Of a stretch of DNA of 13,968 nt, positions 1-6,827 are shown one piece after another. The notes under the pieces are model-generated. The model was not told the DNA's origin. It saw only the letters and a list, made by a program, of their open reading frames with translations, and did no database searches. This DNA comes from Truepera sp. (GTDB taxonomy: Bacteria; Deinococcota; Deinococci; Deinococcales; Trueperaceae). How positions within the stretch are numbered: the first letter of the stretch is position 1; the number at the start of each line of letters is the position of its first letter. The stretch spans positions 1-13,968 of the forward strand of contig JAGXSO010000138.1 of assembly GCA_018333775.1 (NCBI GenBank), given 5' to 3'. The translations under genes and the position numbers were made by a program.

Positions 1-28
1 CCTAAGCCTAGCGCAGTTTGCTGAGTCC

Positions 29-37
29 TGCTATACT
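29..37 (+). promoter_or_regulatory. Extended -10 promoter of the metG leader
   Basis: The sequence TGCTATACT matches an extended -10 element (TGn followed by TATACT, five of six to TATAAT). No convincing -35 box lies 17 bases upstream, as is tolerated for extended -10 promoters. The predicted transcript start falls near position 44, one base before the ATG of a 13-codon ORF, so the transcript would be leaderless. The window begins just upstream, so a promoter further back cannot be excluded. Confidence 0.5.
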
Positions 38-44
38 CCCAAAC

Positions 45-86
45 ATGACGCAGCGCATGGTCATGCCGCCTGGCCCGCTCGGTTAG
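45..86 (+). CDS. Putative Met-rich leader peptide of metG (13 codons)
   Basis: A short ORF reads MTQRMVMPPGPLG and ends in TAG at 84-86. Three of its 13 codons are Met (codons 1, 5 and 7), and it lies between a promoter and an intrinsic terminator directly ahead of the methionyl-tRNA synthetase gene. It has no Shine-Dalgarno sequence, but its ATG lies 7 bases after a -10 box, as expected for leaderless translation. Its stop codon is in the 5' arm of the inner hairpin of the downstream stem-loop, so a terminating ribosome would disrupt that structure. The proposed role is to report charged Met-tRNA levels by attenuation. An ORF this short could arise by chance, and only two internal Met codons is few for a classical leader peptide. 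Confidence 0.4.
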   Translation: MTQRMVMPPGPLG

Positions 87-109
87 CCTTGCGCTAGCCG
101 TGGCCGGGC
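68..109 (+). promoter_or_regulatory. Candidate antiterminator stem-loop upstream of metG
   Basis: GCCTGGCC (68-75) can pair with GGCCGGGC (102-109) over 8 bp including one G-U pair. Nested inside, CGGTTAG (80-86) pairs with CTAGCCG (94-100) over 7 bp with one G-U pair and a 7-base loop. Bases 107-109 are also the first three bases of the terminator 5' arm, so this fold and the terminator exclude each other. A second competing pairing exists: CAGCGC at 51-56 is identical to the terminator 3' arm and can pair with 108-113. This is seen by hand pairing; no energies were computed. Confidence 0.4.
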
Positions 110-134
110 GCTGCATGACAGCGCCTGTTTTTTT
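107..134 (+). terminator. Intrinsic terminator in the metG leader
   Basis: GGCGCTG (107-113) and CAGCGCC (119-125) form a perfect 7-bp GC-rich stem around a 5-base loop (CATGA), followed by TG and then seven T residues (128-134). This is a textbook rho-independent terminator on the plus strand. It ends 35 bases before the metG start codon and after the candidate leader promoter. It is either an attenuator controlling metG or the terminator of a short RNA starting near 44 (or of an unseen upstream gene). Confidence 0.8.
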
Positions 135-169
135 GCTCAACGTAATAGTCTGTATAGTCTAGGAGACGC

Positions 170-2077
170 ATGGAAAAAGCCACCCCTCGTACTCACTACG
201 CCACCACCCCGATCTTTTACGTCAATGCCGAGCCGCATATCGGTCACGCCTACATTACCATCCTGGTCGATGTCGTCACCCGCTTCCACCGCCTCAGGGG
301 GGACGACACCTACTTTTTGACCGGCACCGACGAACACGGCGAAAAGATCCAGAAAGCCGCCGAGGCCCACGGTATGGCGCCCCAGGTCTACACCGACCTG
401 ATGGCGGCCAAGTTTAAGGCCGCCTGGGACGACCTGGGCATCCGCTACGACGAGTTCATCCGCACCACCGAAGAGCGCCATAAGAGGGTGGTGTGCGAGC
501 TTTTGCAGCGCGTTTATGACCATGGCGACATTATTTACGGCGAGTATGGTGGGCTGTATTGCGTCGGCTGTGAGCGTTACTATACCGACAAGGAGCTAGC
601 GGGCGGCAAGTGCCCCCAGCACGACACTGCGCCCGAGTACCGCAGCGAGGCGAACTACTTCTTCCGCATGGAGAAGTACCGCCCCTGGCTGCGCGAGTAC
701 CTGAGCGAAAACCCTGAGTTCATCAGGCCCGAACGCTACCGCAATGAGGTGTTGGGGATGCTGCGCGAGCCTATCGGTGACCTCTCCATCAGCCGCCCGC
801 GCGAGCGGGTTCCCTGGGGCATCCCCCTGCCCTGGGACGAGAATCACGTCACCTACGTCTGGTTCGACGCGCTGATCAACTACTACTCGGCGCTCGCTTC
901 CAAAGGGTTGGTCGAGCGCTACTGGCCCTATGTCGAGCACTTCATCGGCAAGGATATTCTCAAGCCCCACGGGGTGTTCTGGCCGACCATGCTCAAGGCC
1001 GCTGGGCTGCCCTTGTACCGGCACCTCAACGTGTCGGGCTGGTGGCTGACCGATACCGGCAAGATGAGCAAGTCCAAGGGGAACGTGGTTAGGCCGCTTC
1101 AGCTCAAGGACAAATACGGCAACGACGCCTTCCGCTACTACCTGTTGCGCGATATGACCTTCGGCCTGGACGCTACCTTTAGCGAAGTAGGCTTAGCCGA
1201 GCGGATCAACAGCGACTTAGCCAACGACCTGGGCAACCTGTTAAACCGCACCCTGGGGATGCTCGGCAAGTACCGGCAGGGCGTGGTGCCCGAACCCGGC
1301 AACCTTGAGCCCATTGATACGGCGCTCAAGGAGACCTTTACTACTCTGCCCGAACTGGTCAGCCGCCACTTCGCTGCGTTGCAGTTTGAGCGGGCCCTAG
1401 AGGGCATCATGGAGGCGGTGCGCAAGGCCAACAAGTACATCGCCGACACCGAGCCCTGGGTCCTCTCCCGCGACGAAGCACAGCGCCGGCGCCTCGATAC
1501 CGTGCTCTACTGCTGTGTGGAGGCGCTGCGCTGCGCCAGCATCCTGCTCGAGCCGGTGATGCCACAGAAGGCGCTCGAGCTGCGCCAACAGCTCGGCCTA
1601 GAGGTCTCCTTTAGCCTACCGAGCGCCGGCGAGTGGGGGCTCACCCCGCCGGGGACCGTCACCCGCCCCGGCGAGCCGCTCTTCCCACGGGTCGATCTGG
1701 CTGCCTTGCAGCAGGCTATTGCCGAACCTGGGCCGACAGTAACGCACAAGCCCGAAGTATCGCTAGAGGAGTTTAGTAGGCTCGAGCTGCGGGTAGCCGA
1801 GGTCCTCAAAGCTGTACCACACCCCCAGGCCGATAAGCTGCTGGTGCTGACCGTTTCGCTTGGGTCAGAAGAGCGGACCGTGGTGTCGGGCATCCGCCAG
1901 TGGTACAGTCCTGAACAGCTCATTGGCAAGAAGGTCATCTTGGTGGCCAACCTCAAGCCCGTGACCATCCGCGGCGTCGCCTCACAGGGGATGATTCTAG
2001 CTGCCGAGGACGAGGCGGGCAACCTCGCTCTGGCCACCCTCGACCGGGAGCTTGATAGCGGCAGCGAGGTGCGCTGA
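170..2077 (+). CDS. metG: Methionine--tRNA ligase (MetRS)
   Basis: This class I aminoacyl-tRNA synthetase charges tRNA-Met with methionine, including the initiator, in the cytoplasm. The 635-residue protein carries the HIGH motif at residues 23-26 and KMSKS at 298-302. A zinc-knuckle-type insertion has C131, C134, C148 and H151 (CxxC...CxxH). The anticodon-binding helical domain follows, and residues from about 531 to the end form an EMAPII/Trbp111-like tRNA-binding OB-fold, as in two-domain bacterial MetRS. The ATG is supported by AGGAG at 161-165, four bases upstream. The gene stands alone; downstream are hairpins and a convergent tRNA gene. Upstream lies a terminator with a possible antiterminator and a Met-rich mini-ORF, so expression may be set by attenuation. 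Family assignment is secure; the regulation is inferred. Confidence 0.98.
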   Translation: MEKATPRTHYATTPIFYVNAEPHIGHAYITILVDVVTRFHRLRGDDTYFLTGTDEHGEKIQKAAEAHGMAPQVYTDLMAAKFKAAWDDLGIRYDEFIRTTEERHKRVVCELLQRVYDHGDIIYGEYGGLYCVGCERYYTDKELAGGKCPQHDTAPEYRSEANYFFRMEKYRPWLREYLSENPEFIRPERYRNEVLGMLREPIGDLSISRPRERVPWGIPLPWDENHVTYVWFDALINYYSALASKGLVERYWPYVEHFIGKDILKPHGVFWPTMLKAAGLPLYRHLNVSGWWLTDTGKMSKSKGNVVRPLQLKDKYGNDAFRYYLLRDMTFGLDATFSEVGLAERINSDLANDLGNLLNRTLGMLGKYRQGVVPEPGNLEPIDTALKETFTTLPELVSRHFAALQFERALEGIMEAVRKANKYIADTEPWVLSRDEAQRRRLDTVLYCCVEALRCASILLEPVMPQKALELRQQLGLEVSFSLPSAGEWGLTPPGTVTRPGEPLFPRVDLAALQQAIAEPGPTVTHKPEVSLEEFSRLELRVAEVLKAVPHPQADKLLVLTVSLGSEERTVVSGIRQWYSPEQLIGKKVILVANLKPVTIRGVASQGMILAAEDEAGNLALATLDRELDSGSEVR

Positions 2078-2112
2078 AAGAGCCAGAGCACCCACAGCTA
2101 ACTAGAAAGCAG

Positions 2113-2133
2113 ATGGCCGCCGGGGGCGGCCAT
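2113..2133. other. Perfect 9-bp hairpin downstream of metG
   Basis: ATGGCCGCC (2113-2121) and GGCGGCCAT (2125-2133) form a perfect 9-bp inverted repeat with a 3-base GGG loop, 36 bases past the metG stop codon. There is no U-tract after it on the plus strand. On the minus strand it is followed only by CTGCTTTCT. It could stabilise the metG mRNA 3' end or act as a weak terminator for metG or for the convergent tRNA transcript, but it is not a canonical intrinsic terminator. Confidence 0.5.
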
Positions 2134-2139
2134 GCGGAC

Positions 2140-2221
2140 CCGAGCGGAGCGAGAGTGATTCTAACGCAAGGCTTCGCCCGGCAATTTCGGCCAAGGGCAC
2201 GAATACGTTCGCTCTGCTCAG
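2140..2221. repeat. Long imperfect palindrome between metG and tRNA-Gln
   Basis: Positions 2140-2161 pair with 2201-2221 in a stem of about 20 bp broken by two mismatches (2141/2220 and 2154/2207), one bulge (2157) and two G-U pairs. Inside, GCCC (2176-2179) pairs with GGGC (2195-2198), enclosing GGC/GCC pairs around a 7-base loop. The element starts only 11 bases past the encoded CCA of tRNA-Gln on the minus strand, so it would lie in the tRNA 3' trailer or the metG 3' UTR. Its size and form resemble dispersed palindromic intergenic repeats, but only one copy was noticed in this window. Confidence 0.5.
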
Positions 2222-2231
2222 TACAAGGTGG

Positions 2232-2305
2232 TGGCTGGGGTGCGTGGATTCGAACCACGATAAACGGAACCAAAATCCGTTGTCCTGCCGTTAGACGACA
2301 CCCCA
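2232..2305 (-). tRNA. tRNA-Gln (anticodon TTG)
   Basis: Read on the minus strand, the 74-nt sequence folds as a full cloverleaf. The acceptor TGGGGTG pairs with CACCCCA, followed by discriminator G and an encoded CCA. The D arm has a 3-bp stem (GTC/GAC). The anticodon stem ACGGA/TCCGT carries loop TTTTGGT, which puts TTG at positions 34-36. The variable loop has 4 bases, and the T arm is CGTGG-TTCGAAT-CCACG. The acceptor TGGGGT..., the weak first pair and G73 are recognisable glutamine-tRNA features. It converges on metG and has its own strong promoter. Confidence 0.96.
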
Positions 2306-2319
2306 ATAGGGCAAGGGGC

Positions 2320-2348
2320 ATTCTATAGAGCCTGCCCTGGGCTGTCAA
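2320..2348 (-). promoter_or_regulatory. Sigma-70-type promoter of tRNA-Gln
   Basis: On the minus strand a perfect -35 box TTGACA (2343-2348) is followed by a 17-bp spacer and -10 box TAGAAT (2320-2325, five of six to consensus). The predicted start is near 2313, about 8 bases before the mature tRNA 5' end at 2305. The promoter lies entirely in the gap between the SLC13 gene stop and the tRNA. Confidence 0.85.
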
Positions 2349-2361
2349 GCACCCCCAAGGC

Positions 2362-4191
2362 TTAGAAGGGGAAAAACAGCGGGATCAGGAGTAGTGCGGC
2401 GACTAGCAGCAGCAGCTGCAAGCTGATGCCGACCTTGAAAAAGTCGCCGAAGCGGTAGCGCCCCGGCCCCAGCACCAAGGTGTTGACCGGCGAGGCGATA
2501 GGGGTGGTGAAGGCGGTTGAGGCAGCGATCGCGACCGCCATCAAGAAGGGATAAGGTGAGACCCCCAGGGCTAGCGCTAGCTGCAAGGCGATGGGAGCAA
2601 CCAACACCGTGGTGGCGGTGTTCGAGATCACCTGGCTAAACGCTGAGGTGATAACAAACAGCGCACCGAGCATAACCAAGGGGCCGTACTCGGCTAAGCC
2701 GCCGAGGCTGCTGACGATCAGCTGCATCCCGCCGGTCTTGTCGAGCGCTGTAGCCATCGGCAGAATGCCAGCGATCAGCACGATGCTCTCCCAATTGATC
2801 CCCCGATAGGCGTCCTCCATGCTGAGGCAGCGCGTTAGCACCATGACCACTGCTGCCAGCAAGGTGGCGATCACGATGGGGACGATTTCTAAGGTCATCA
2901 AAAGCAGCATGCCGAGCATGATGGCGATGGCCACAGGGGCGCGTTTGGCGGCGCGGCGCTTGCTGCCGGTATCCACAGGTTCGGCTACTACCACGAAGTC
3001 GCGGTTTTCGTTTTTTAAGGTATCCAGATTCTTGCTCGAGCCCTCAATCAAGAGCGTGTCGCCGAAGCGGAGCGGGATGGCAGCGGTATCGGCAGCAAGC
3101 GGTTCGCCCAGGCGCTTGATGGCTACCACGGTGATGCCGTAGTGCTCATAAAAGCGCACATCGCGCAAGGTCTTGCCGATCAAGCGGCTGCGCGGAGTGA
3201 GCAGCACTTCGGCGAATAGCAGGTTGCTGGGCAGCAGCTCATCGTCGCCGAGTGAGACCGGCAGCATTATCAGCCCCTCTGCTTCGATGAACTCGGCCAC
3301 CTCTGCCTCGTAGCCGCGAATGAAGAGCGTGTCATTAGTCTCGATCAGGGTCTTCGGCTCGGCGATTTCGGTCTGCACACCGTTATTAACAGAGCGCTGT
3401 TTGGCGAGCACGGTAATCCGGTAGCGCTGGCGCACCGCAGCTTGCGCCAAGGTGCGACCCACCAGCGTTGAGGCCGGAGGGACGCGCACCCGAAAGAGCG
3501 AGCCGCGCAGCTGGTAGATGTTGGCCAGTTCAGCCTGCGAGATTACGCTGCGGGCGGTCTCTTCGGCGGCAGCCGGGGCGCGTGAGGGGAGCAGGTGCCG
3601 GCCAACGAGCAACATGAACGCCAGGCCGATTGCCAGCATCCCTAAGCCCACCGGGGTAAAGGCAAAAAAGCCGAGGGGTGGCAGGCCGGCGGCTACCGCT
3701 TGATTGCTGGCTACCAGGTTGGGCGGCGTGCCGATCAGTGTCAGCATGCCGCCCAAGAGCGAGGCGAACGACAGCGGGATGAGCAGCTTCGAAGGGCTTA
3801 AGCGGGCGTTCCAGGCCAGGCTGACCACCACCGGCAGCATCACCGCCACGGTGCCGGTAGAGCTCATAAAGGCTGATAGCGTCGCTGTAGCTAACATCAC
3901 CAAGGCGATCAGCCGGACCTCGCTGTGGCCGGCCAGGCGCCCTAACACCTTGCCCATGCGGTCGGCCACCCCGGTCTGAAAGAGGCCGGCACTCACCACA
4001 AACAGCCCGGCCAGCATGATCACCACCGGATCGCTAAAGCCGGCAATGGCCTCGCGCGGGGTGATGAGCCCTGTAAGTGTCAGCGCCAGCAGCGCCAGCA
4101 GCGCCACCAGGTCGAGCCGCAGCCGGTCGCTCACAAACAGCGCGATGGTCACGGTCAAGATGACAAAGACAAGCAGGATCTCAGTGGTCAT
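2362..4191 (-). CDS. SLC13/DASS-family anion permease with two RCK_C domains
   Basis: This integral membrane permease of the divalent anion:sodium symporter family (SLC13) moves di- or tricarboxylates or inorganic oxyanions such as sulfate; the substrate cannot be read from sequence. The 609 residues hold an N-terminal membrane half (about 1-205), two cytoplasmic RCK_C/TrkA_C domains (about 232-305 and 320-400), and a second membrane half (about 419-609). Each half has a helix-turn signature: SST at 110-112 with TLIGTPPNLV at 151-160, and an SNTATTVLVAP segment in the second half. The RCK_C insert is typical of bacterial SLC13 proteins often linked to sulfur uptake and suggests ligand gating. 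ATG at 4191 is preceded by GGAAAGGG. It follows pckA on the same strand after 65 bases with no clear terminator, so co-transcription and C4-dicarboxylate uptake are plausible but inferred. Confidence 0.92.
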   Translation of the reverse strand: MTTEILLVFVILTVTIALFVSDRLRLDLVALLALLALTLTGLITPREAIAGFSDPVVIMLAGLFVVSAGLFQTGVADRMGKVLGRLAGHSEVRLIALVMLATATLSAFMSSTGTVAVMLPVVVSLAWNARLSPSKLLIPLSFASLLGGMLTLIGTPPNLVASNQAVAAGLPPLGFFAFTPVGLGMLAIGLAFMLLVGRHLLPSRAPAAAEETARSVISQAELANIYQLRGSLFRVRVPPASTLVGRTLAQAAVRQRYRITVLAKQRSVNNGVQTEIAEPKTLIETNDTLFIRGYEAEVAEFIEAEGLIMLPVSLGDDELLPSNLLFAEVLLTPRSRLIGKTLRDVRFYEHYGITVVAIKRLGEPLAADTAAIPLRFGDTLLIEGSSKNLDTLKNENRDFVVVAEPVDTGSKRRAAKRAPVAIAIMLGMLLLMTLEIVPIVIATLLAAVVMVLTRCLSMEDAYRGINWESIVLIAGILPMATALDKTGGMQLIVSSLGGLAEYGPLVMLGALFVITSAFSQVISNTATTVLVAPIALQLALALGVSPYPFLMAVAIAASTAFTTPIASPVNTLVLGPGRYRFGDFFKVGISLQLLLLVAALLLIPLFFPF

Positions 4192-4256
4192 GAGACCCTT
4201 TCCGATACCCTGTGTTCACGAAGTCTGGCTGGGAGGCGGGCCTTGGCATAGTCAAG

Positions 4257-5873
4257 CTAAGGGGTTGCAGTGAGGTCAGGACCAGCCGCCTTGACCGCAG
4301 CCGGGACGTCGGACTCGAACTGTCTGAAGTTCTTAAGGAACATCGCCGCCAGCCGGGCAGCCTGACGATGATAAGCTTCCTGGTCGGCCCAGGTTCGCCG
4401 CGGGTCGAGGATAGTGTTGGGTACATCCGGACAGCTTTCGGGGATAGCCAGGCCGAAGAGATTGTCGCAGCGGTACGCTACCTCATCCAGGCGACCCTCG
4501 AGCGCGGCGCGGATCATGGCGCGGGTATAGGCGATCGGCATCCGCTCGCCGATGCCGTAGGGGCCGCCGGTCCAGCCGGTGTTGACCAGCCAGACGCTGG
4601 TGTCGTGGCGCTGTAAGTTCCGGCCTAAGAGCTCGGCGTAGACGCTGGGCCTGATGGGCATGAAGGGGGCGCCAAAACAGGTGCTAAACGTTGCTTGTGG
4701 CTCGCTGACGCCCCGCTCGGTCCCCGCTACCTTGGCCGTATAGCCGCTCAAGAAGTAGTACAGCGCCTGCTCATAGCTGAGCCGGGTGATCGGCGGCAGT
4801 ACCCCAAAAGCGTCGGCGGTCAAGAAGACGATGTCGGAGGGTTGACCCGCGAAGCCGGTCAGGCTGGCGTTGCTGATATGGCTGATGGGGTAGGCGGCGC
4901 GGGTGTTTTGGGTCTTGCTGGTGTCGTTCAGGTCGACGCGCCGGGTCTCTAAGTCTAGCACCACATTCTCCAGGATGGTGCCGAAGCGGCGAGTGGTCTG
5001 GTAGATTTCGGGCTCGGCCTGCGCGCTCAGGTGCTCGATCTTAGCGTAGCAGCCGCCTTCAAAGTTAAAAATCCCAGCCTCCGCCCAGCCGTGCTCGTCG
5101 TCGCCGATCAGCGTCCGGCCGGCGGTAGCCGATAGCGTGGTCTTGCCGGTGCCAGACAGGCCAAAAAACAGCGCCACGTCGTTGTCCGGCCCCACGTTGG
5201 CCGAACAGTGCATGGGCAGAACGTCCCTGAAGGGGAGTTCGTAGTTCAGCAGCGAGAAGACCGCTTTCTTAATCTCGCCAGCGTATTCGGTGGAGCCGAT
5301 CAAGACCAGCTTCTCGCTCAGGTTCATGGCGATGACGGTCTCGCTGCGGGTGCCCATAGTCTGCGGGTCAGCCTTAAAGCTCGGCAGGTCGATAACGGTA
5401 TAGAGCGGTTCGGGGTAGTCCTTGCGCGACTTGGGAGTGGGGCGAATGAACAGGTTGCGGGCAAACAGGCCGTGCCAGGCAAGCTGGGTTATTACCCTGA
5501 TCGGCGTGCGATAGTCGGGGTGTGCGCCGACGAAAAGGTCCTGCACGAACAGATCCCGACCTCCGGCGGCCTCGAGCAGGGCGGCCTTGAGGCGGGCGAA
5601 CTGCTTGGGCGACATGGGCTGGTTGATACTCCCCCAGTTGACCTCCTTGGCGGAGGTTGTGTCTTTGACAATGAACTTGTCTTTGGGCGAACGCCCCGTG
5701 TAGAGCCCAGTATCTACTACCAGGGGACCCAAGTGTGCGAGCAACCCCTCATCACGCTTGATGGCCTCGGTATACAGCTCGGCGGTGGTTAGGTTCCAGT
5801 AGACGCGGCTCGCGCCTGTTATGCCGAGACGCTCCAGGCTACCCGGTCGGCTATGGTGTCCTAAATGCTCCAT
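4257..5873 (-). CDS. pckA: Phosphoenolpyruvate carboxykinase (ATP)
   Basis: It converts oxaloacetate and ATP to PEP, CO2 and ADP in the cytoplasm, the committed step from TCA intermediates to gluconeogenesis. The ATP-type signatures are intact: R61-S62-P63 for substrate binding, metal ligands K203 and H222, the P-loop GLSGTGKTT at 238-246, and the kinase-2-like IGDDEHGW at 256-263 with D258/D259, followed by NFEGGCYAK. The length (538 residues) is close to the usual ~540. I place the start at the ATG at 5873, because GGGGAGGA lies directly upstream with a 4-base gap from GGAGG; a GTG nine codons earlier (5900) would put that Shine-Dalgarno inside the gene. The SLC13 permease gene follows on the same strand. 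The divergent upstream region contains a possible promoter and an inverted repeat. Confidence 0.97.
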   Translation of the reverse strand: MEHLGHHSRPGSLERLGITGASRVYWNLTTAELYTEAIKRDEGLLAHLGPLVVDTGLYTGRSPKDKFIVKDTTSAKEVNWGSINQPMSPKQFARLKAALLEAAGGRDLFVQDLFVGAHPDYRTPIRVITQLAWHGLFARNLFIRPTPKSRKDYPEPLYTVIDLPSFKADPQTMGTRSETVIAMNLSEKLVLIGSTEYAGEIKKAVFSLLNYELPFRDVLPMHCSANVGPDNDVALFFGLSGTGKTTLSATAGRTLIGDDEHGWAEAGIFNFEGGCYAKIEHLSAQAEPEIYQTTRRFGTILENVVLDLETRRVDLNDTSKTQNTRAAYPISHISNASLTGFAGQPSDIVFLTADAFGVLPPITRLSYEQALYYFLSGYTAKVAGTERGVSEPQATFSTCFGAPFMPIRPSVYAELLGRNLQRHDTSVWLVNTGWTGGPYGIGERMPIAYTRAMIRAALEGRLDEVAYRCDNLFGLAIPESCPDVPNTILDPRRTWADQEAYHRQAARLAAMFLKNFRQFESDVPAAVKAAGPDLTATP

Positions 5874-5938
5874 GCTTCCTCCCCAAGGTGAGTGTTTCAC
5901 AAGCTAGCGGTGATAAATGTCCTATCTTCCAGGCACTC

Positions 5939-5967
5939 ATGGTAGTAGCTAGATGCGCACACGGCAA
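5939..5967 (-). promoter_or_regulatory. Candidate pckA promoter
   Basis: On the minus strand TTGCCG (5962-5967) and TACCAT (5939-5944) are separated by exactly 17 bases, each matching four of six consensus positions. The -35 box is part of an inverted repeat arm. This would give a 5' UTR of about 60 bases containing the strong pckA Shine-Dalgarno. It is the best pair seen in the gap, but weak. Confidence 0.35.
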
Positions 5968-6007
5968 GTGAGTTCTTGCTGCATCAGTGAGATGCTACCG
6001 CTTGCCG
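5962..6007. promoter_or_regulatory. Nested inverted repeat between pckA and DUF72 gene
   Basis: CGGCAAG (5962-5968) and CTTGCCG (6001-6007) form a perfect 7-bp inverted repeat 32 bases apart. Inside it, GCATC (5981-5985) and GATGC (5991-5995) form a second, 5-bp inverted repeat. The two CTTGCCG copies point outward toward pckA and the DUF72 gene. This could be a two-site operator for a dimeric regulator of the divergent pair, or simply -35 elements facing both ways. Confidence 0.35.
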
Positions 6008-6027
6008 GGCGGATATGGTAGTCGGGG

Positions 6028-6033
6028 TAGACT
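6028..6033 (+). promoter_or_regulatory. Possible -10 box for leaderless DUF72 mRNA
   Basis: TAGACT (TANNNT) ends 5 bases before the ATG at 6039. The GGAG between the box and the ATG is only one base from the start codon, too close for normal ribosome binding, so a leaderless transcript fits better. The upstream CTTGCCG is 20 bases away, longer than an ideal spacer. Confidence 0.35.
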
Positions 6034-6038
6034 GGAGT

Positions 6039-6827
6039 ATGGAGCTCTACCTCGGCACTGGTGGTTATGCTAACGACGACTGGGTCGGACTGCTCTATCC
6101 CGAACAGAGCAAGCAAAGCGACTGGCTTGGCATCTACGCCCAGCACTTTAATGCCGTTGAGCTAAACAGCTCCTTTTACGCCATCCCCGGCGTCAAGGCG
6201 TTCGCCGGGATGCTTAACAAGAGCGGGGGGCAGGTCCGCTTTGCCATCAAACTCCACCAATCCATGACGCACACGCGCGATGCCGAGGTGGGGCTTTATA
6301 CGCGCCTGCGCGAGTCGGTGGCTCCGCTGCGCGAAGCGGGGGTCCTGGGCCCCTTCCTGGCGCAGTTCCCCTATGCCTTTAAGCGCACTCCGGCTAACCG
6401 CCTCTACCTTCAGGAGCTGGCGCAGCGGTTTCAGGGTGAGGCACTGGCGGTGGAGTTCCGTCACGCCTCTTGGGATAAGCCGGAGGTGCGCGAAGCGCTA
6501 ACTAAGGCCGGGCTGGTGTGGGTGAGCGTGGATCTACCTGCCCTCCAAGGGCTGCCGTTGACGGCCTTCCATGTCACTGCCGAGGTGGCCTACATCCGTA
6601 TGCACGGGCGCAACACCGCGACCTGGTGGGCAGGCAAGACGGCAGCCGAGCGCCACGACTATCTGTATGATGCCGACCAGTTGCGCCCGTGGGTGGCCGA
6701 GGTGATGGCGCACTCAGATAGGCTTAGCCAGCTCTACTGGTTGCTCCAGAACACCACCAAGGGGCACGCGCTGAAAAACGCCGCCATGCTGCGTGAGCTG
6801 TTGGCCGAGATTGGCGTGTCGCTGTGA
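6039..6827 (+). CDS. DUF72 (YecE-like) TIM-barrel protein
   Basis: This belongs to the DUF72/YecE family (Pfam PF01904), widespread cytoplasmic TIM-barrel proteins with no established reaction. Family landmarks are all visible in the 262-residue reading: an opening of MELYLGTGGY followed by W15 and YP at 20-21, NAVELNSSFY at 38-47, VEFRHASW at 138-145, YIRMHGRN at 185-192, and NTTKGHALKNA at 238-248 near the C-terminus. I chose the ATG at 6039 because family members begin almost exactly at the xLYLGTxGY strand; an in-frame ATG at 6015 would add eight residues that do not resemble the family. The gene is transcribed away from pckA and ends 14 bases from the convergent ABC permease gene. Nothing in the context fixes a function. 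Confidence 0.93.
   Translation: MELYLGTGGYANDDWVGLLYPEQSKQSDWLGIYAQHFNAVELNSSFYAIPGVKAFAGMLNKSGGQVRFAIKLHQSMTHTRDAEVGLYTRLRESVAPLREAGVLGPFLAQFPYAFKRTPANRLYLQELAQRFQGEALAVEFRHASWDKPEVREALTKAGLVWVSVDLPALQGLPLTAFHVTAEVAYIRMHGRNTATWWAGKTAAERHDYLYDADQLRPWVAEVMAHSDRLSQLYWLLQNTTKGHALKNAAMLRELLAEIGVSL

Noticed and set aside
41..134. T-box or other tRNA-sensing riboswitch upstream of metG
   Set aside because: The leader is only about 90 nt, too short for a T-box, and no T-box consensus (such as the AGGGUGGnACCGCG core) was seen; a leader-peptide attenuator fits better.
1507..2091. Long minus-strand open frame antisense to the metG 3' part
   Set aside because: It is a shadow of the high-GC metG coding frame; it has a low-complexity Ser/Arg-rich composition, no recognisable domain and no plausible start signals.
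2113..2133. Canonical rho-independent terminator for metG
   Set aside because: The stem is perfect, but there is no U-tract after it on the plus strand.
4212..5792. Plus-strand open frames opposite pckA (for example 4212-4616 and 5208-5792)
   Set aside because: pckA on the other strand is fully supported by motifs and length; these frames show no family features.
5874..5900. GTG at 5900 as the pckA start
   Set aside because: It would place the strong GGGGAGGA Shine-Dalgarno inside the coding region; the ATG at 5873 gives the usual family length and spacing.
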